In this document: one piece after another, positions 33,646 through 45,493 of the stretch
Layout of the letters: every line of letters starts with the position of its first letter
Position numbering within the stretch: position 1 is the first letter of the stretch
Assembly: GCA_933207985.1 (NCBI GenBank)
Contig: OW240921.1
Span: 3,690,923 to 3,754,922 of the forward strand
DNA length: 64,000 bases
Direction of reading: 5' to 3'
From: Pelobates cultripes
Taxonomy: Eukaryota; Chordata; Amphibia; Anura; Pelobatidae
Notes under the pieces: generated by a model
What the model was told of the DNA's origin: nothing
The model's database searches: none
What the model saw: the letters and a program-made list of their open reading frames with translations, nothing else
Translations under genes and position numbers: made by a program

Positions 33646-34379
33646 TGACACGTAGATGAAGGATGGCGGCCATCTTAAAACTCACGAATACGGTCAGCGG
33701 GGCTTACGCATGAATTGCATGGAACTGTTTTCCGTACGGGAACCATGCAAACGCCCGGTCCCCATGGAAGTCCTGGATGAATACGTTCCCCTTCACGAAT
33801 CAAACTGGCGTTCGGTAGATAGTATCTACCGAATGAGGGGAACATTCACAGGTAACCAGCTGAACCATATGAACGGTGGTTTTCGTGTAATTAGATGCGA
33901 ACGGAGACCGGCTCTTGCTACTGATTCTATGGAACTGTAACTCGGATACCTCCACATGGCAAGCCGGAAAAATTTCCACACGATGCGACACGGAAACTAC
34001 CGAACGGAAATTCGTGAGATTTGGATATGTGACTACCAGTATCCTCAGCTACCCAGGGATGTCAAAAGTATATTTGTATGTCTTATAAAAAGTATGTTTC
34101 TGAAATTGTTATAAATTGTAATGTTTCTGGCCAGCAGATAATTGAGCTTTGTGTATTGTAGAAACTCAATTATCTAGCCTGGCCCAGAGGAGGAGTTTTG
34201 TGTTGCATAAATTGTGAGTTCTGTGTGCCAGTAAATCAGTCTTGTTCCAGCATTAAGCTTTGGCTCATGTGTGGATTATTCGGCGATTCCAGGGATATTT
34301 CTGCTTATGGAATATTGAGTGCTTTTCTTTTATGGGAAGAAGGGAATGCTTGACGGGGATATTTTCTACTACCGTCACA
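33646..34379 (+). mobile_element. LTR of the recurring family (copy 5)
   Basis: The segment from TGACACGTAG to CCGTCACA matches the reverse complement of 51600-51900 in its central part, for instance around TGGAACTGTTTT. It includes TATA-like TTATAAAAAG (about 34082-34091). No target duplication was found, and the right end touches the Penelope-like element, which may have inserted next to it or truncated it. Confidence 0.6.
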
Positions 34380-35545
34380 GTCCCGTCCATGTGGTTTAGT
34401 CTACATCAGTAAAACCGAGACACCTCTATGCGAACGGATTAGAGGGCACAGATCAAGCATACGAGTGGCTTACAGGGATGGCAGTTCTGATCAGCCAGTT
34501 GCGAAGCATTTTTTGTCTCTTCAACACCCACTATCAACCCTTAAATTCATGGCGATTGACCATGTCCCTCCACCAAGACGAAGGGGGGGACAGGGCTAAA
34601 CTGTTGTTAAATCGTGAGACTTTTTGGATATATACTTTGGACACGATAGCCCCCAAAGGACTTAATGAGATGATTTCTTATCACTCATTTATTTGAATCT
34701 ACTGCAGTTATTGTTTTTAATGTCTAATTTATGTGCATAATATATAGTTGTATTATTATTCATTGATGTTTTAAAATATCTTTCAATGTAAGGTATAACA
34801 TTACTTCCTTCATTTACACTTATGATCTATCATCACTTCTTTATAATCACACTTAGTAGATTATTTCTTAAATTGTGCTTTATATAGGAGTCACCTCTTA
34901 ACTAGCACTTTAAATATCCACTTCTTTTAGGTGGACATAAGGTTACAATTATACACATTGCACTGTATCACTTTAAATGTGGTTTTCACTTTAAATGTGG
35001 TTCTCACTCTCTCTGCCAAGAGCAATTTTGCACATTTGCACATGATCACTTTAAGATTGATATTTATTATTATTAGTTCATAAGGTCTTTTTTAGATCAC
35101 AATTTGCACCTTGATTACTCTAATAGTGTGACTACTGGTAGCAGCTTTATAGTTTCTACTAATGTCGGGCTGTTTCAAATACACTGTATCAATTCACTTT
35201 TGCGTGCACATTCTCCCTTCTCTCTCTTTAGCACTATTGCGGCCAGTGTATGTTTGGTTGCCATGGACACGCGGCCTGCGCCGACGTCTCCATGACATCA
35301 TTATCACGTGACAACACCGTAAGGGGGCGGAGCACCTCACGCATGCGCAATCCACACCACGGGCCGCGGGTGCATACAGGGGGATTCGGTACACCAGGGG
35401 TAAGTTTATTTTCAATTATTGTTTGTCATATATTTGTGATTTTGTCTTATGGCTTTTCATTCCTGAAGAAAGTCCCAGCAGTGGACTGAAACGTTGAAAG
35501 AGCCTTTTTTAATGGATTAATAAACTTTAGTTTTTTAACTTGACT
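34380..35545 (+). mobile_element. 5'-truncated Penelope-like element
   Basis: It opens with a GIY-YIG endonuclease remnant (34384-34700), followed by an AT-rich 3' region. It ends with CCTGAAGAAAGTCCCAGCAG and GAAACGTTG (about 35462-35500), the style of Penelope-like 3' ends in amphibian genomes. The reverse transcriptase is missing. Penelope-like proteins couple an RT to a GIY-YIG nuclease. Confidence 0.75.
34384..34696 (+). pseudogene. GIY-YIG endonuclease fragment of a Penelope-like element
   Basis: Read across a frameshift near 34570-34590, the fragment contains CGLVYISKT, ERIRGHRSSIR, PVAKHF, and later LLLNRETFWIYTLDTIAPKG. This follows the order of the Penelope GIY-YIG domain (VYxGKT...RI..H...VA.HF...RE..WI..L). 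The usual Gly of GKT is Ser. It has no start of its own and is inactive. Confidence 0.75.
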
Positions 35546-36255
35546 TTTGGAAATCCGTGAGTGCTAATCAACACAGACTGGTATGTAACATTTCCCCTGA
35601 TTTTGAGCACCCGGTCTGAACGATTTTTTGAAGCTGAAGTGCAAGGATTTTGTGGATGGCTATATATATATATATATTTATAGTGGAAAATGTATTCATG
35701 CTTTCCCTGGCTATTATTCATGCAGCATATACTATATAGCCAGGAAATATATAGTGTCACTGTCTCCCTCCGATACATGGCAGTTAGAGATTCCTATACT
35801 CAGGATGCAGTTGGTCTGAAAGTGAGAGATTGCAGTCCGGGCTCTTCACACACTCTTTATTTAAACCTGGAACCTCACTGTGTAGCTCTTTCTGCGTGGA
35901 ACCAGGAAACAGTTCAAAATACCTCTGGTCCCTCCATTTATTGATAAAATATTGTAATATTTTGTAATATTATATTTTCATACAATAAATATTATTGACA
36001 GGATTGTCCTTTATTAATGATTGCCTAAAACCAATCTTTTCCCAAGATTTCCCAAAATCGAAGCAATGTGTCATGTTGTGAAGGGGAGGCTATTTCAGCT
36101 GCTGCCCGTTCTCAGCATTCTCTTGTGCCCCGTTTTTTGCTATCCATAATGTGTCATATTGCATTGTCATGGGTCGGTTTATATTGGATTGACAGCTCAG
36201 GAACCTAACAATATTTATAATATCACATTTTAGACCTGCTCCTTTTATTTTCCAG
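35546..36255. other. Non-coding sequence, no gene seen
   Basis: Includes a short (TA)n run near 35662-35676. No gene features were seen before the candidate exon. Confidence 0.4.
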
Positions 36256-36402
36256 ACTGTATTGAACACATTTAACATTTTATCTAACACACTTTCAATG
36301 GCAAATGGCAAAAATGGATCCAGCCATGAACGTGAGGAATCCAGCTACTGGCATCAATACAAAATATCTACTCCTGCTGTATATGGCAATCATATTTTTC
36401 TG
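36256..36402 (+). CDS. Candidate internal exon
   Basis: A pyrimidine-rich acceptor (cttttattttccag) and a good donor (gtaagg) bound 147 bases, exactly 49 codons in phase 0-0. The frame is open and reads T-V-L-N-T-F-N-I-L-S..., a polar peptide with one N-glycosylation sequon (NGS). I cannot connect it to another exon: the next candidate needs phase 1. It may be a real exon of an unrecognised gene or a chance match in AT-rich DNA. Confidence 0.3.
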
Positions 36403-36950
36403 GTAAGGGTCTTAGTATTTCTTTATCACATATCCAAGCACCCAAAGAATTCTGGGAAATGGAGTTTAACACAATGGGCACTTCTGATCTATGGTATTCC
36501 CAAAGCCTTTACTATCTGGGTTATTTACTAACACGTGAATTGTGGTGAATTCATTGTAAGTTTCATATTTTAAATGGAAAGCAGCCGAAATGGAAATGTA
36601 ACTCTGAGAATTGTTCCTGTTCATTTTGAATTCACTAAAATTGTAACTTTAGTTAAACTATAAACTTGTCAGCAGCAGGTAGGTGATTTCAGATTAGAAA
36701 TACCGACTGGTATTCTTGGTCAAAACTTGGGTTAACTCCAGCCTAGTACTCACATCTAATCCACTGATGCCATCCACCACTTTCCAAACTGAACGTATAT
36801 CAAGGTTGACTTCTCAATACTGGCAGCCATGGACAGAAGCCCTCAGTGTGGGGTTGGGCGAGAATGATCAGAATATCAGATACAGAGAGAATGCAGAGAT
36901 TTATTAAATATTTACACATAACGTGCTCTATTTTCCTTTTTTTTTTTAAG

Positions 36951-37162
36951 GATCACTTCCTGGATGTAAAGAAAGCAGGAAAATCTCAAGGATTTGTGGG
37001 AGCCTTCTTCTCGTCTGGGGTGCAGCTTTGGGTGTCTTTCATGCTGTAGATTGCGTTGAGGAATCCAACATATATAGGACTGTTAGCGGGTCATCTAAAG
37101 ATATTTCCTCTTCGGACACTGATTACTATGTAACTTCTCTTATTAAATCTACATGTCGCTAA
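36951..37162 (+). CDS. Candidate terminal exon
   Basis: After a long T-rich acceptor ending ttttttaag (36950), a phase 1 frame stays open for 69 codons to TAA at 37160-37162. It has a hydrophobic stretch (ICGSLLLVWGAALGVFHAV) and a Ser/Asp-rich tail with DTDYYVTSL. Basic residues lie before rather than after the hydrophobic stretch, which argues against a simple type I anchor. The phase would fit the candidate signal exon at 17846, but nothing else links the two. Confidence 0.25.
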
Positions 37163-38399
37163 TTATAGGCACGCCTCTCGATTCTCTCTGAAATGATTCT
37201 TTGTCTGCTCAAAGGATGATTATAATATAACTAATGAAACGTAAAATAGTAATAATATAGAAGAGTTTTGAAAGCTAACTGAATACAGCCAAATTCGGTA
37301 CACTCAGTAACAGGGGCGTAACCCCTAGTAGAAATAGACAGAGGATTGAAGAAGTAGTGTACCGAAAAAGATATATATTGGGAGAAGGCAACAAGTGCCT
37401 GTGATACAAAATGACCAAAAATATATGAAAGTCTGGAGTACGAGTTAAAAAGACCAAAGGTCAAAAAACAAAAAAAGAATTTATTAAACGCTAAATAGTA
37501 TGAAGAAAATGCCAATAGATCTAAAAGTACTAAACCAAAGTACAGTAGGAGGAAAACAAAAATAAAGAATAATAATAAGTAGAGACAAAAATGTTCTAAT
37601 TATACTTATATCAGTGAGACACAAGACTGATGAACTGAAGATGCATGCATCAGTAAAGTGTCAAGATGATAGAATAATATTGGATACATGTAACAATGTG
37701 TCTCGGGGTACGAAAGATGTATCAAATAGATAGATACATTTCAGCAGTAAAGTCAACTGCAAATTTAATTCTACTGTCCTAAGAATATAAGGGTAAAAAA
37801 ATATATATATCAGCACACGTCTGTGCCAATTGGAAGACAAAGGCTTAAGTGGTGATGGAGTGCTGGAAAAATGTCAGGGTGGCAAATTGTGCAAGCATAT
37901 GATTGCCAAATACTTGTCAGAGATCGCAAAGAATTCCACTTTACAACTGAAATGGTAGTATGAGAACTACACGTCTAAGCATGTATTGATAGTTGGTAAC
38001 GCCAATTTTGCTTAGTATGACCGTATGGGCTACAAGGGTATAATGCTTATGGCTAAAGAAAAATGTCCGTAGCCTTCAGTATAAAACTACAAATCCTAAC
38101 CTGTAGGTAGTTAGGTGTAGTGAAGGTGATATCTATCGATAGTGGTGCAAAAGTGCGTGTAATAGATGCACGCTAGCAAGCGTCAAAATCTAGGAATCAC
38201 TGCCCATAAAGCCTCCAGACCTAAAAGAGTATGAATGCTGCATACTATTGAAAACAGACAAAATAATAGCGACGTCTGATAGTTGGTACCATAAAGGTAA
38301 AGGTGTAAATAATTAGTAATTAGTAAAGGTGCTGAGTTAGTAATCAAATAGCAAACAAAGATTCTAATGAAATTCTAATGATTTAAAAAGTAGGAGGCA
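37163..38399. other. AT-rich unassigned sequence
   Basis: I recognise no gene or transposon here. The minus-strand open frames (37231-37515) have low-complexity, AT-driven composition. Confidence 0.4.
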
Positions 38400-38585
38400 G
38401 AAATACAAACTGTTGTAATTCCTACACCGTTCACCTGATTTGAATGTAAATACCCTCAAATTAAAGCTGAAAGTCTGCAGTTAAGCACATCTTGTTTGTT
38501 TCATTTCAAACCAATTGTGTTGGTGTATAGCGCCAAAAAGATTAGCATTGTGTCGATGTCCCAATATTTATGGACCTGACTGTAG
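38400..38585. mobile_element. Tc1-type transposon end
   Basis: The segment ends GATGTCCCAATATTTATGG then ACCTGACTGTA, a typical Tc1-like terminal inverted repeat in reverse orientation. The other end and the transposase are absent, so only a terminal fragment remains. Confidence 0.6.
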
Positions 38586-39558
38586 CAGTGTTGTAGGAGC
38601 TGTGGGGGAACTCTAACAAACGTTCCAGAGTTTTTAGGTTTATTACTGCTCCCTAGTGGTCAGAATCAAAAATGTTTGTTTAAACAAGCAGTGTTTCCTA
38701 TGGCTGAAGGTATACTATATAAGGCTAGGTGTATTATTATTATTCATATTGCGCCAAGATATTCCATAGCACTTTGCAATTATAGAATGGAGGTGTTTAA
38801 CAACAAGTAAGTGAAGTATAGATTTTAGCAGAGACAAGCGATGATGAAGGCCCTTCTCAAACGAGTTTATAATCTGTGTCACATTAAACCAGACAAACTA
38901 TCACGTAGAATGCTTCTAAACAATGTTTGCCGTTGGATTCAATGACTTTGTGATGACGCAGGACTAACTCTTTCTCAAAACGACTTCTACTATGACTGGA
39001 TGATGGGTTTCCAAGGCATCACCTCCAAAGTTGTCTGTTGGTCTAGACTTGTGAGTGAAAAAATCTTCCAGAATCTTCCATTTCAAAAACAAAAGTGAAT
39101 CTTTGTGCAATACGTAAAGCTATGTATTGTTATTCGGCCAAGAAAAACAGTATTTCATGCTCATCTCCAAGCACCCTTATAAACCAACTCTACATTTTCA
39201 ACTCCAATTATGTCTTACAGCATGGTCACCTATTCCTCCTTGTACCGTCTGCCATTTTTGAGGTAAGATTTAAATGTTGGTGGCTGCCAGTTACAAGGGT
39301 ATAGTGGTGAGTTCCTTACCCGCTCGTTTGCGTTATGCACCCCATGCTCTGGCTGTCCATACTTCCAGGGCTGGAATCTTGGCCTCAGTCTCTGCTATAA
39401 CTAGGTGCTAAGATTTAGGTTTATAGCAAGCCTTAATTATGGAGTCAAGTAACGCTGCAGTCCATGTGAACAAGAAATCCCAATAAAAGGCCTGAGCGTG
39501 GTCAATCTGGTGTTTGGTCATGCTGCAGCTTTAGCTAACGTTACCTGCCATGCTGCTT
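38586..39558. other. Non-coding region with interspersed repeat fragment
   Basis: At 38735-38795 a fragment reads TATTGCGCCAAGATATTCC plus a CTTTGCAATTATA block, a common anuran interspersed repeat also seen at about 7050. No gene features follow up to the gap. Confidence 0.4.
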
Positions 39559-39658
39559 NNNNNNNNNNNNNNNNNNNNNNNNNNNNNNNNNNNNNNNNNN
39601 NNNNNNNNNNNNNNNNNNNNNNNNNNNNNNNNNNNNNNNNNNNNNNNNNNNNNNNNNN
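39559..39658. other. Assembly gap (100 N)
   Basis: Exactly 100 N, so a placeholder. The sequence after the gap is a tandem repeat, which probably caused it. Confidence 0.99.
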
Positions 39659-39735
39659 TAGTTGGCTAATAGTATATATAGTATTTATATAGTAGGCTAA
39701 TAGTATATATAGTATTTATATAGTAGGCTAATAGT
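39659..39735. repeat. 31-bp AT-rich tandem repeat
   Basis: About 2.5 copies of a 31-base unit (GGCTAATAGTATATATAGTA...) directly after the gap. The array probably continues into it. Confidence 0.85.
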
Positions 39736-40661
39736 AAGAGCGAAGACATGAGTGAGACAGTGGTTTAATTTGTGAAATTCACAGCATTGTTTATTTTTCT
39801 CGCAATCCTCTAACTTCCAATGCCTCCTGGTCTCCTGGTCTCATCGACATGTTGATGGAGGTTTAAGTCGCACATTTGGCTCCCAGCTTCCCTTTGTGAT
39901 GTCACGTTTGACACAGTAATAAGAGGTGCTCTAATATGGCCCTCAAATATATATTAATTTTGTAAAGCAACTGTGATGTTTAAAATAAATATGCTGACAC
40001 AGTAACACAAATGACGTGCTCCTCTATATTTATATGGCTTGATTCTTCCTAGTGTCAAAGAAAATAGAGGTGGCTCATATTCTGTATGATGATCAAAACT
40101 TTTGATCAGCCTAGACCTCAGATTAATAATTTTGGAGAAGCTTTTCAAATGCTCACAATCTGTTATATAAAAAATTTTTTTAAATGATTTATCTACAAAT
40201 ATTCCCATTTTTGTAATAGTGATTTCTATGAAAAGTTTTTCTAACTCATTGTTTTCATTTCAAAAGCGTATTAAATGATGGCCTCGGTGTGTAAATAATG
40301 TAACACAATGTGAATTCATTTCTGAAAGTCAAAAATCAGGATAAAGCATTAGAAGGAGACACAAACAAATTCAATAGTATTAGCTCCACCAAAAGTCATT
40401 TAACAAATCCATAGGGCTGGCATGTTGTAGCTAAGATGCTCACTTAAAAGTAAGATTTGTTGAAGAGGATGAGCACGTTTAATGTACACACTGCTATCAT
40501 TGCGTGGAGAAATGGCAGAACCATTGCTATAGCAGTAGTTGTTGAAGCCTGATAATTTTACATATTCTGCACCCCCCAACCAGTGCATTCTCTTCATTTC
40601 CCTAAAAGCAAAATCATATATTTTTAATTGTATTATTTTTTCAACTAATCAAACATTTTGT
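39736..40661. other. Non-coding sequence, no gene seen
   Basis: AT-rich sequence without recognisable genes or transposon ends. Confidence 0.4.
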
Positions 40662-41958
40662 TAGTTACTGTGGAGCTCTGTTATATACTCAGACACAATA
40701 CTGGGAGTATTATTGCTGCGGGGCTCTGTTTTACACTCAGACACATTACTGGGAGTATTATTGCTGTGGGGCTCTGTTATACACTCAGACACAATACTGG
40801 GAGTATTATTGCTGTGGGGCTCTGTTATACACTCAGACACAATACTGGGAGTATTATTACTGTGGAGCTCTGTTATACACTCAGACACAATACTGGGAGT
40901 ATTATTACTGTGGAGCTCTGTTATACACTCAGACACATTACTGGGAGTATTATTGCCGTGGAGCTCTGTTATACACTCAGACACATTACTGGGAGTATTA
41001 TTGCTGTGGAGCTCTGTTATACACTCAGACACAATACTGGGAGTATTATTACTGTGGAGCTCTGTTATACACTCAGACACATTACTGGGAGTATTATTGC
41101 TGTGGAGCTCTTTTATACACAGACGCATTACTGGGAGTATTATTGCTGTGGAGCTCTGTTATACACTCAGACGCATTACTGGGAGTATTATTGCTGTAGC
41201 TCTGTTATACACTCAGACACATTACTGGGAGTATTATTGCTGTGGAGCTCTGTTATACACTCAGACACATTACTGGGAGTATTATTGCTGTGGAGCTCTG
41301 TTATACACTCAGACACATTACTGGGAGTATTATTGCTGTGGAGCTCTGTTATACACTCAGACACATTACTGGGAGTATTATTGCTGTGGAAGCTCTGTTA
41401 TACACTCAGACATATTACTGGGAGTATTATTACACGTTATACTCAGGGAGTATTATTGCTGTGGAGCTCTGTTATACACTCAGACACATTACTGGGAGTA
41501 TTATTGCTGTGGAGCTCTGTTATACACTCAGAAACATTACTGGGAGTATTATTGCTGTGGAGCTCTGTTATACACTCAGACACATTACTGGGAGTATTAT
41601 TGCTGTGGAGCTCTGTTATACACTCAGACACATTACTGGGAGTATTATTGCTGTGGAGCTCTGTTATACACTCAGACACATTACTGGGAGTATTATTGCT
41701 GTGGAGCTCTGTTATACACTCAGACACATTACTGGTAGTATTATTGCTGTGGAGCTCTGTTATACACTCAGACACATTACTGGGATTGTTATTGCTGTGG
41801 AGCTCTGTTATACGCTCAGACACATTACTGGGAGTATTATTGCTGTGGGACTCTGTTATACACACAGACACATTACTGGGAGTATTATTGCTGTGGGACT
41901 CTGTTATACACTCAGACACATTACTGGGAGTATTATTGCTGTGGAGCTCTGTTATACT
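40662..41958. repeat. 48-bp minisatellite, about 27 copies
   Basis: Tandem units of 48 bases containing GGAGCTCTGTTATACACTCAG and CATTACTGGGAGTATTATTG (spacing 40691 to 40739). Because 48 is a multiple of three, each frame encodes a 16-residue repeat, and long open frames appear on both strands (one of 464 codons). Single-base variants are scattered and one unit near 41430-41450 is shortened. There is no promoter or splice context. Confidence 0.95.
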
Positions 41959-43579
41959 GGGAAATTCTCCAAATCAGCTCTATTTTCAGTTTGATAATTT
42001 TGACTTTGAATTTGAAATTCATTTTGATTTCTCAGAAATTCTCACTTTTTGAAAAAGCCTCTTGGTGAGTGTATAGTCACAGTCTCTATTCCCCCGAAGA
42101 TGTCAATGCAATACATAGATATATTATTTCTCTTTTCATTTAAAACAAAGTGATTGTGACTTTGATAAATACACCCCAAGTTCTCGTATGATTTGCGCTG
42201 AGCTAATTTATTTCTGCCGCGCACTCACATCTCGACGGCTGTTTATTCCATGCAACGTCTCATCTTGATTTATTCGTTTCTGTAAAGCATGACAGGTGTT
42301 TATTTCTTTACAGAATAGGAATAGCAAAAAGAAGAAATCAGCTTGCTGCAACCAGGAGATAGTTACTAACACTAACAATGTTAAAATGAGTATATTTAAA
42401 ACCCCAATATTTGAATCAAAAATTGGCAGAAGTGGTAAGTCTGCTAAACAATGTAACACAGTAATTCGGTAACAGTTACAGCTTCAGTATACACAAACCA
42501 AGTGAATATATATAAATTGTATCAACAAGTGAACAAAATGGAACAAACACAAACAGGTGTTCAGTGAAATCGTGTGCGCAAAAATTCAAAACTGATGAAC
42601 AAAGAGGTGAATATGTTTTTTAAGATCCAATAAACAGGTGGTTCTTCAGCATTACATGAGCATCGTTACACAATTCCAGAAAGCGTTTCCACTATTAGGA
42701 ATCCTGGAGGTCATGGGAGACACAATTAGAAAAGATAAATCCATTCTGCAATAGTTACCAGTGGAAGCAACATTGTTTCTAACATGCCCTCATTATAGGG
42801 CTGGCCAGGATTGGGGGAGTGTAACAGGTAGTAAAGGAGACATCCAACAGAAAGGGAACTCATTGAAACAAAGGCTCAGATTTGCTTCTACAGATGGATT
42901 AAAGAGGAATAAAGAGTTTATTCTAATAAACGCCATGCTCAGAGTAAACGTAGTTACAGTAGAATAGCCTTTGGAAAACAATATTCACTAGCCAAGGTTT
43001 ACAGCAGTGAAGATTTATTAATAAGAATGGAGTGTATAACAATGAAAATCGATTAATAAAATGGAATGACCTATGATGGAGAACGTCCAGTAATTACAAT
43101 GAAACCAAATGTAAAACATACGCAGTATTTTAAGAAATAGTAAATATTATAAAGTGCCAATTGAATAAAAAATGTTCTTAAAAAGAATATAATAAAGTGC
43201 ATCAGAAGGTTTCTGAAACAGTAATATGCATTTATACAATATAATTCATGACCTACATGTGGTGATCCGCAAATACAGAACTGTAACAAATAGTAAACAG
43301 ATAATGAATAAAAATACACAAACACAAAAGCCATAAAGATATAACTGTGTCCAAAATGTGATAAGTCCCCACTCTAAAATAGGTTTATTGCAGCTTGTGG
43401 ATAAGACAAGGGTGAAGGTAACCCAGCATCAGCAATTCACGAGAAACCTGTGAAAATAGAATAATGGGGAAATATTAACCAAATTCTCTAAGTTTACAGG
43501 AAAATCCTAAACATTCTCTGCCACAATAACTACTTATAAAAAAGGCTAAAAACAGCAAGTGATCTATAAAACCAAACCT
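41959..43579. other. Non-coding region, no gene seen
   Basis: AT-rich. Part (about 43000-43580) may belong to the 3' region of the minus-strand Penelope-like element. No exons were recognised. Confidence 0.4.
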
Positions 43580-43946
43580 ACCCAGATTAATGTCAATACG
43601 CCATATTCTTGATTAAATCCTTTAGAGTACAACATCTCAAGTTCTCCAAAAAGCCTCTGGTAACAACACATTTCTACCTCTATCGCCCCTTTCTGAGGGT
43701 TTCTGGGACATGTTCAATTACCTGGAATTTATGTTCGGAGACATTATGATGGGCTTCAGAGAAATGGGCAGGAAAACCCACCAAACCCACTCGGATTGTG
43801 GAGTTATGCTTGGAGAACCTTTCTTTCATCTTTTGTGACGTCTGACCCCCAAATAACTTGGAATTCCAATTTTGTAGTTTAATAATGCCCTTGTGGTTAT
43901 ATGTATGTGGCTCAGTAAAATAGTTTATTCTGATATTTTGTGTCAA
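43580..43946 (-). pseudogene. GIY-YIG endonuclease fragment of a second Penelope-like element
   Basis: The minus-strand frame 43946-43680 contains GGQTSQKMKERFSKHNSTIR, then PAHFSEAHHNVSEHKFQVIE. In the shifted frame just below, E-A-F-W follows. These are the G-T, R..H, HF and RE.W positions of the Penelope GIY-YIG domain. Frameshift and stops make it inactive. It is a different subfamily from the copy at 34384. Confidence 0.75.
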
Positions 43947-43989
43947 TATGTGGATGATAGAAAATAGAGCCTTGGATCATGGAGTGGGA

Positions 43990-44110
43990 AGCTACAGAAT
44001 CATAGCAAGGGAAACAGCCTCTCTTAGGCCGAAACACTAGATTCAGCTTTAACCAGTTTGTCCCTAAAGATCAAAATAAAACTGGTTTTCAAAAAAGTGA
44101 CGCAGTGTTT
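43990..44110 (+). mobile_element. Penelope-like 3' end, opposite orientation
   Basis: GAAACAGCCTCTCTTAGG followed by CCGAAACACTAG resembles a Penelope-like 3' end on the plus strand, head to head with the GIY-YIG fragment on the minus strand. Partial inverted copies are common for these elements. This assignment rests on one motif. Confidence 0.35.
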
Positions 44111-44462
44111 ATCTAAGGATGATTGGTGCTTTGCTCAATGGATAATAATGTCAGTCATTTCAATGGTAGAGGTTGGTTTACTTTAGAGAATCACTTTGTG
44201 TAAAAGGATTCCAGTCTGCGGCTGTTGTCAAACTCCAACTCAATGTACACAGAGAATGTTGCCTGCAGCCAGGATGTTACAGAATACCAGAAGACCTGTT
44301 TATTGTTACTATTCATTCACTAAAGATGTTTTCATTTGCATTGTAAGGATTCATTATCGACACTTGTTTTTTTTGTTTGTGCATTGTCCCTATTTAAGCT
44401 GTGTCTCTTTACATTGCAAGGCCTGTGTAAGATCCTTAGGGGTTCCTAAATAATACACAGCG

Positions 44463-45340
44463 CTTAATAAGTGACGTGGACAGCGTGGACATTACATACA
44501 GCGCTTAATAAGTGACGTGGACAGCGTGGACATTACATACAGGGCTTAATAAGTGACGTGGACAGCGTGGCCATTACACACAGTGCTTAATAAGTGACGT
44601 GGACAGCGTGGACATTACATACAGGGCTTAATAAGTGACGTGGACAGCGTGGCCATTACACACAGTGCTTAATAAGTGACGTGGACAGCGTGGCCATTAC
44701 ACACAGGGCTTAATAAGTGACGTGGACAGCGTGGCCATTACACACAGCGCTTAATAAGTGACGTGGACAGCGTGGCCATTACACACAGTGCTTAATAAGT
44801 GACGTGGACAGCGTGGCCATTACACACAGGGCTTAATAAGTGACGTGGACAGCGTGGCCATTACACACAGCGCTTAATAAGTGACGTGGACAGCGTGGAC
44901 ATTACATACAGGGCTTAATAAGTGACGTGGACAGCGTGGCCATTACACACAGTGCTTAATAAGTGACGTGGACAGTGTGGCCATTACACACAGGGCTTAA
45001 TAAGTGACGTGGACAGTGTGGCCATTACACACAGGGCTTAATAAGTGACGTGGACAGTGTGGCCATTACACACAGGGCTTAATAAGTGATGTGGACAGCG
45101 TGGCCATTACACACAGCGCTTAATAAGTGACGTGGACAGTGTGGCCATTACACACAGCGCTTAATAAGTGACATGGACAGCATGGCCATTACACACAGGG
45201 CCTAATAAGTGACGTGGACAGCGTGGCCATTACACACAGCGCTTAATAAGTGACGTGGACAGCGTGGCCATTACACACAGGGCTTAATAAGTGACGTGGA
45301 CAGCGTGGCCATTACACACAGTGCTTAATCAGTGCTTAAA
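44463..45340. repeat. 41-bp minisatellite carrying TGACGTGG in nearly every unit
   Basis: About 21 copies with a strict 41-base period (44463, 44504, 44545 ...). Each contains CTTAATAAGTGACGTGGACAG plus a GTGG(A/C)CATTACA block, and almost all keep TGACGTGG. The units are highly uniform, which points to recent expansion. No open frame is relevant. Confidence 0.95.
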
Positions 45341-45493
45341 GGCAGCAGCCCACCTGACATCAAAGAGGGTATAATCTCAAGGCAAACAGATCAGTGAGGC
45401 TCTAGTAGAAGTGAGAGTTTAAACATCACCCTGCCTATATATGATGTTTAAAGTACTACACTATTACTGCATGTTTGTATCTACTGCCTAGAG

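Noticed and set aside
40658..42052. Open frame of 464 codons, with others on both strands
   Set aside because: It lies in the 48-bp minisatellite; unit length divisible by three keeps every frame open. No promoter, splice or domain evidence.
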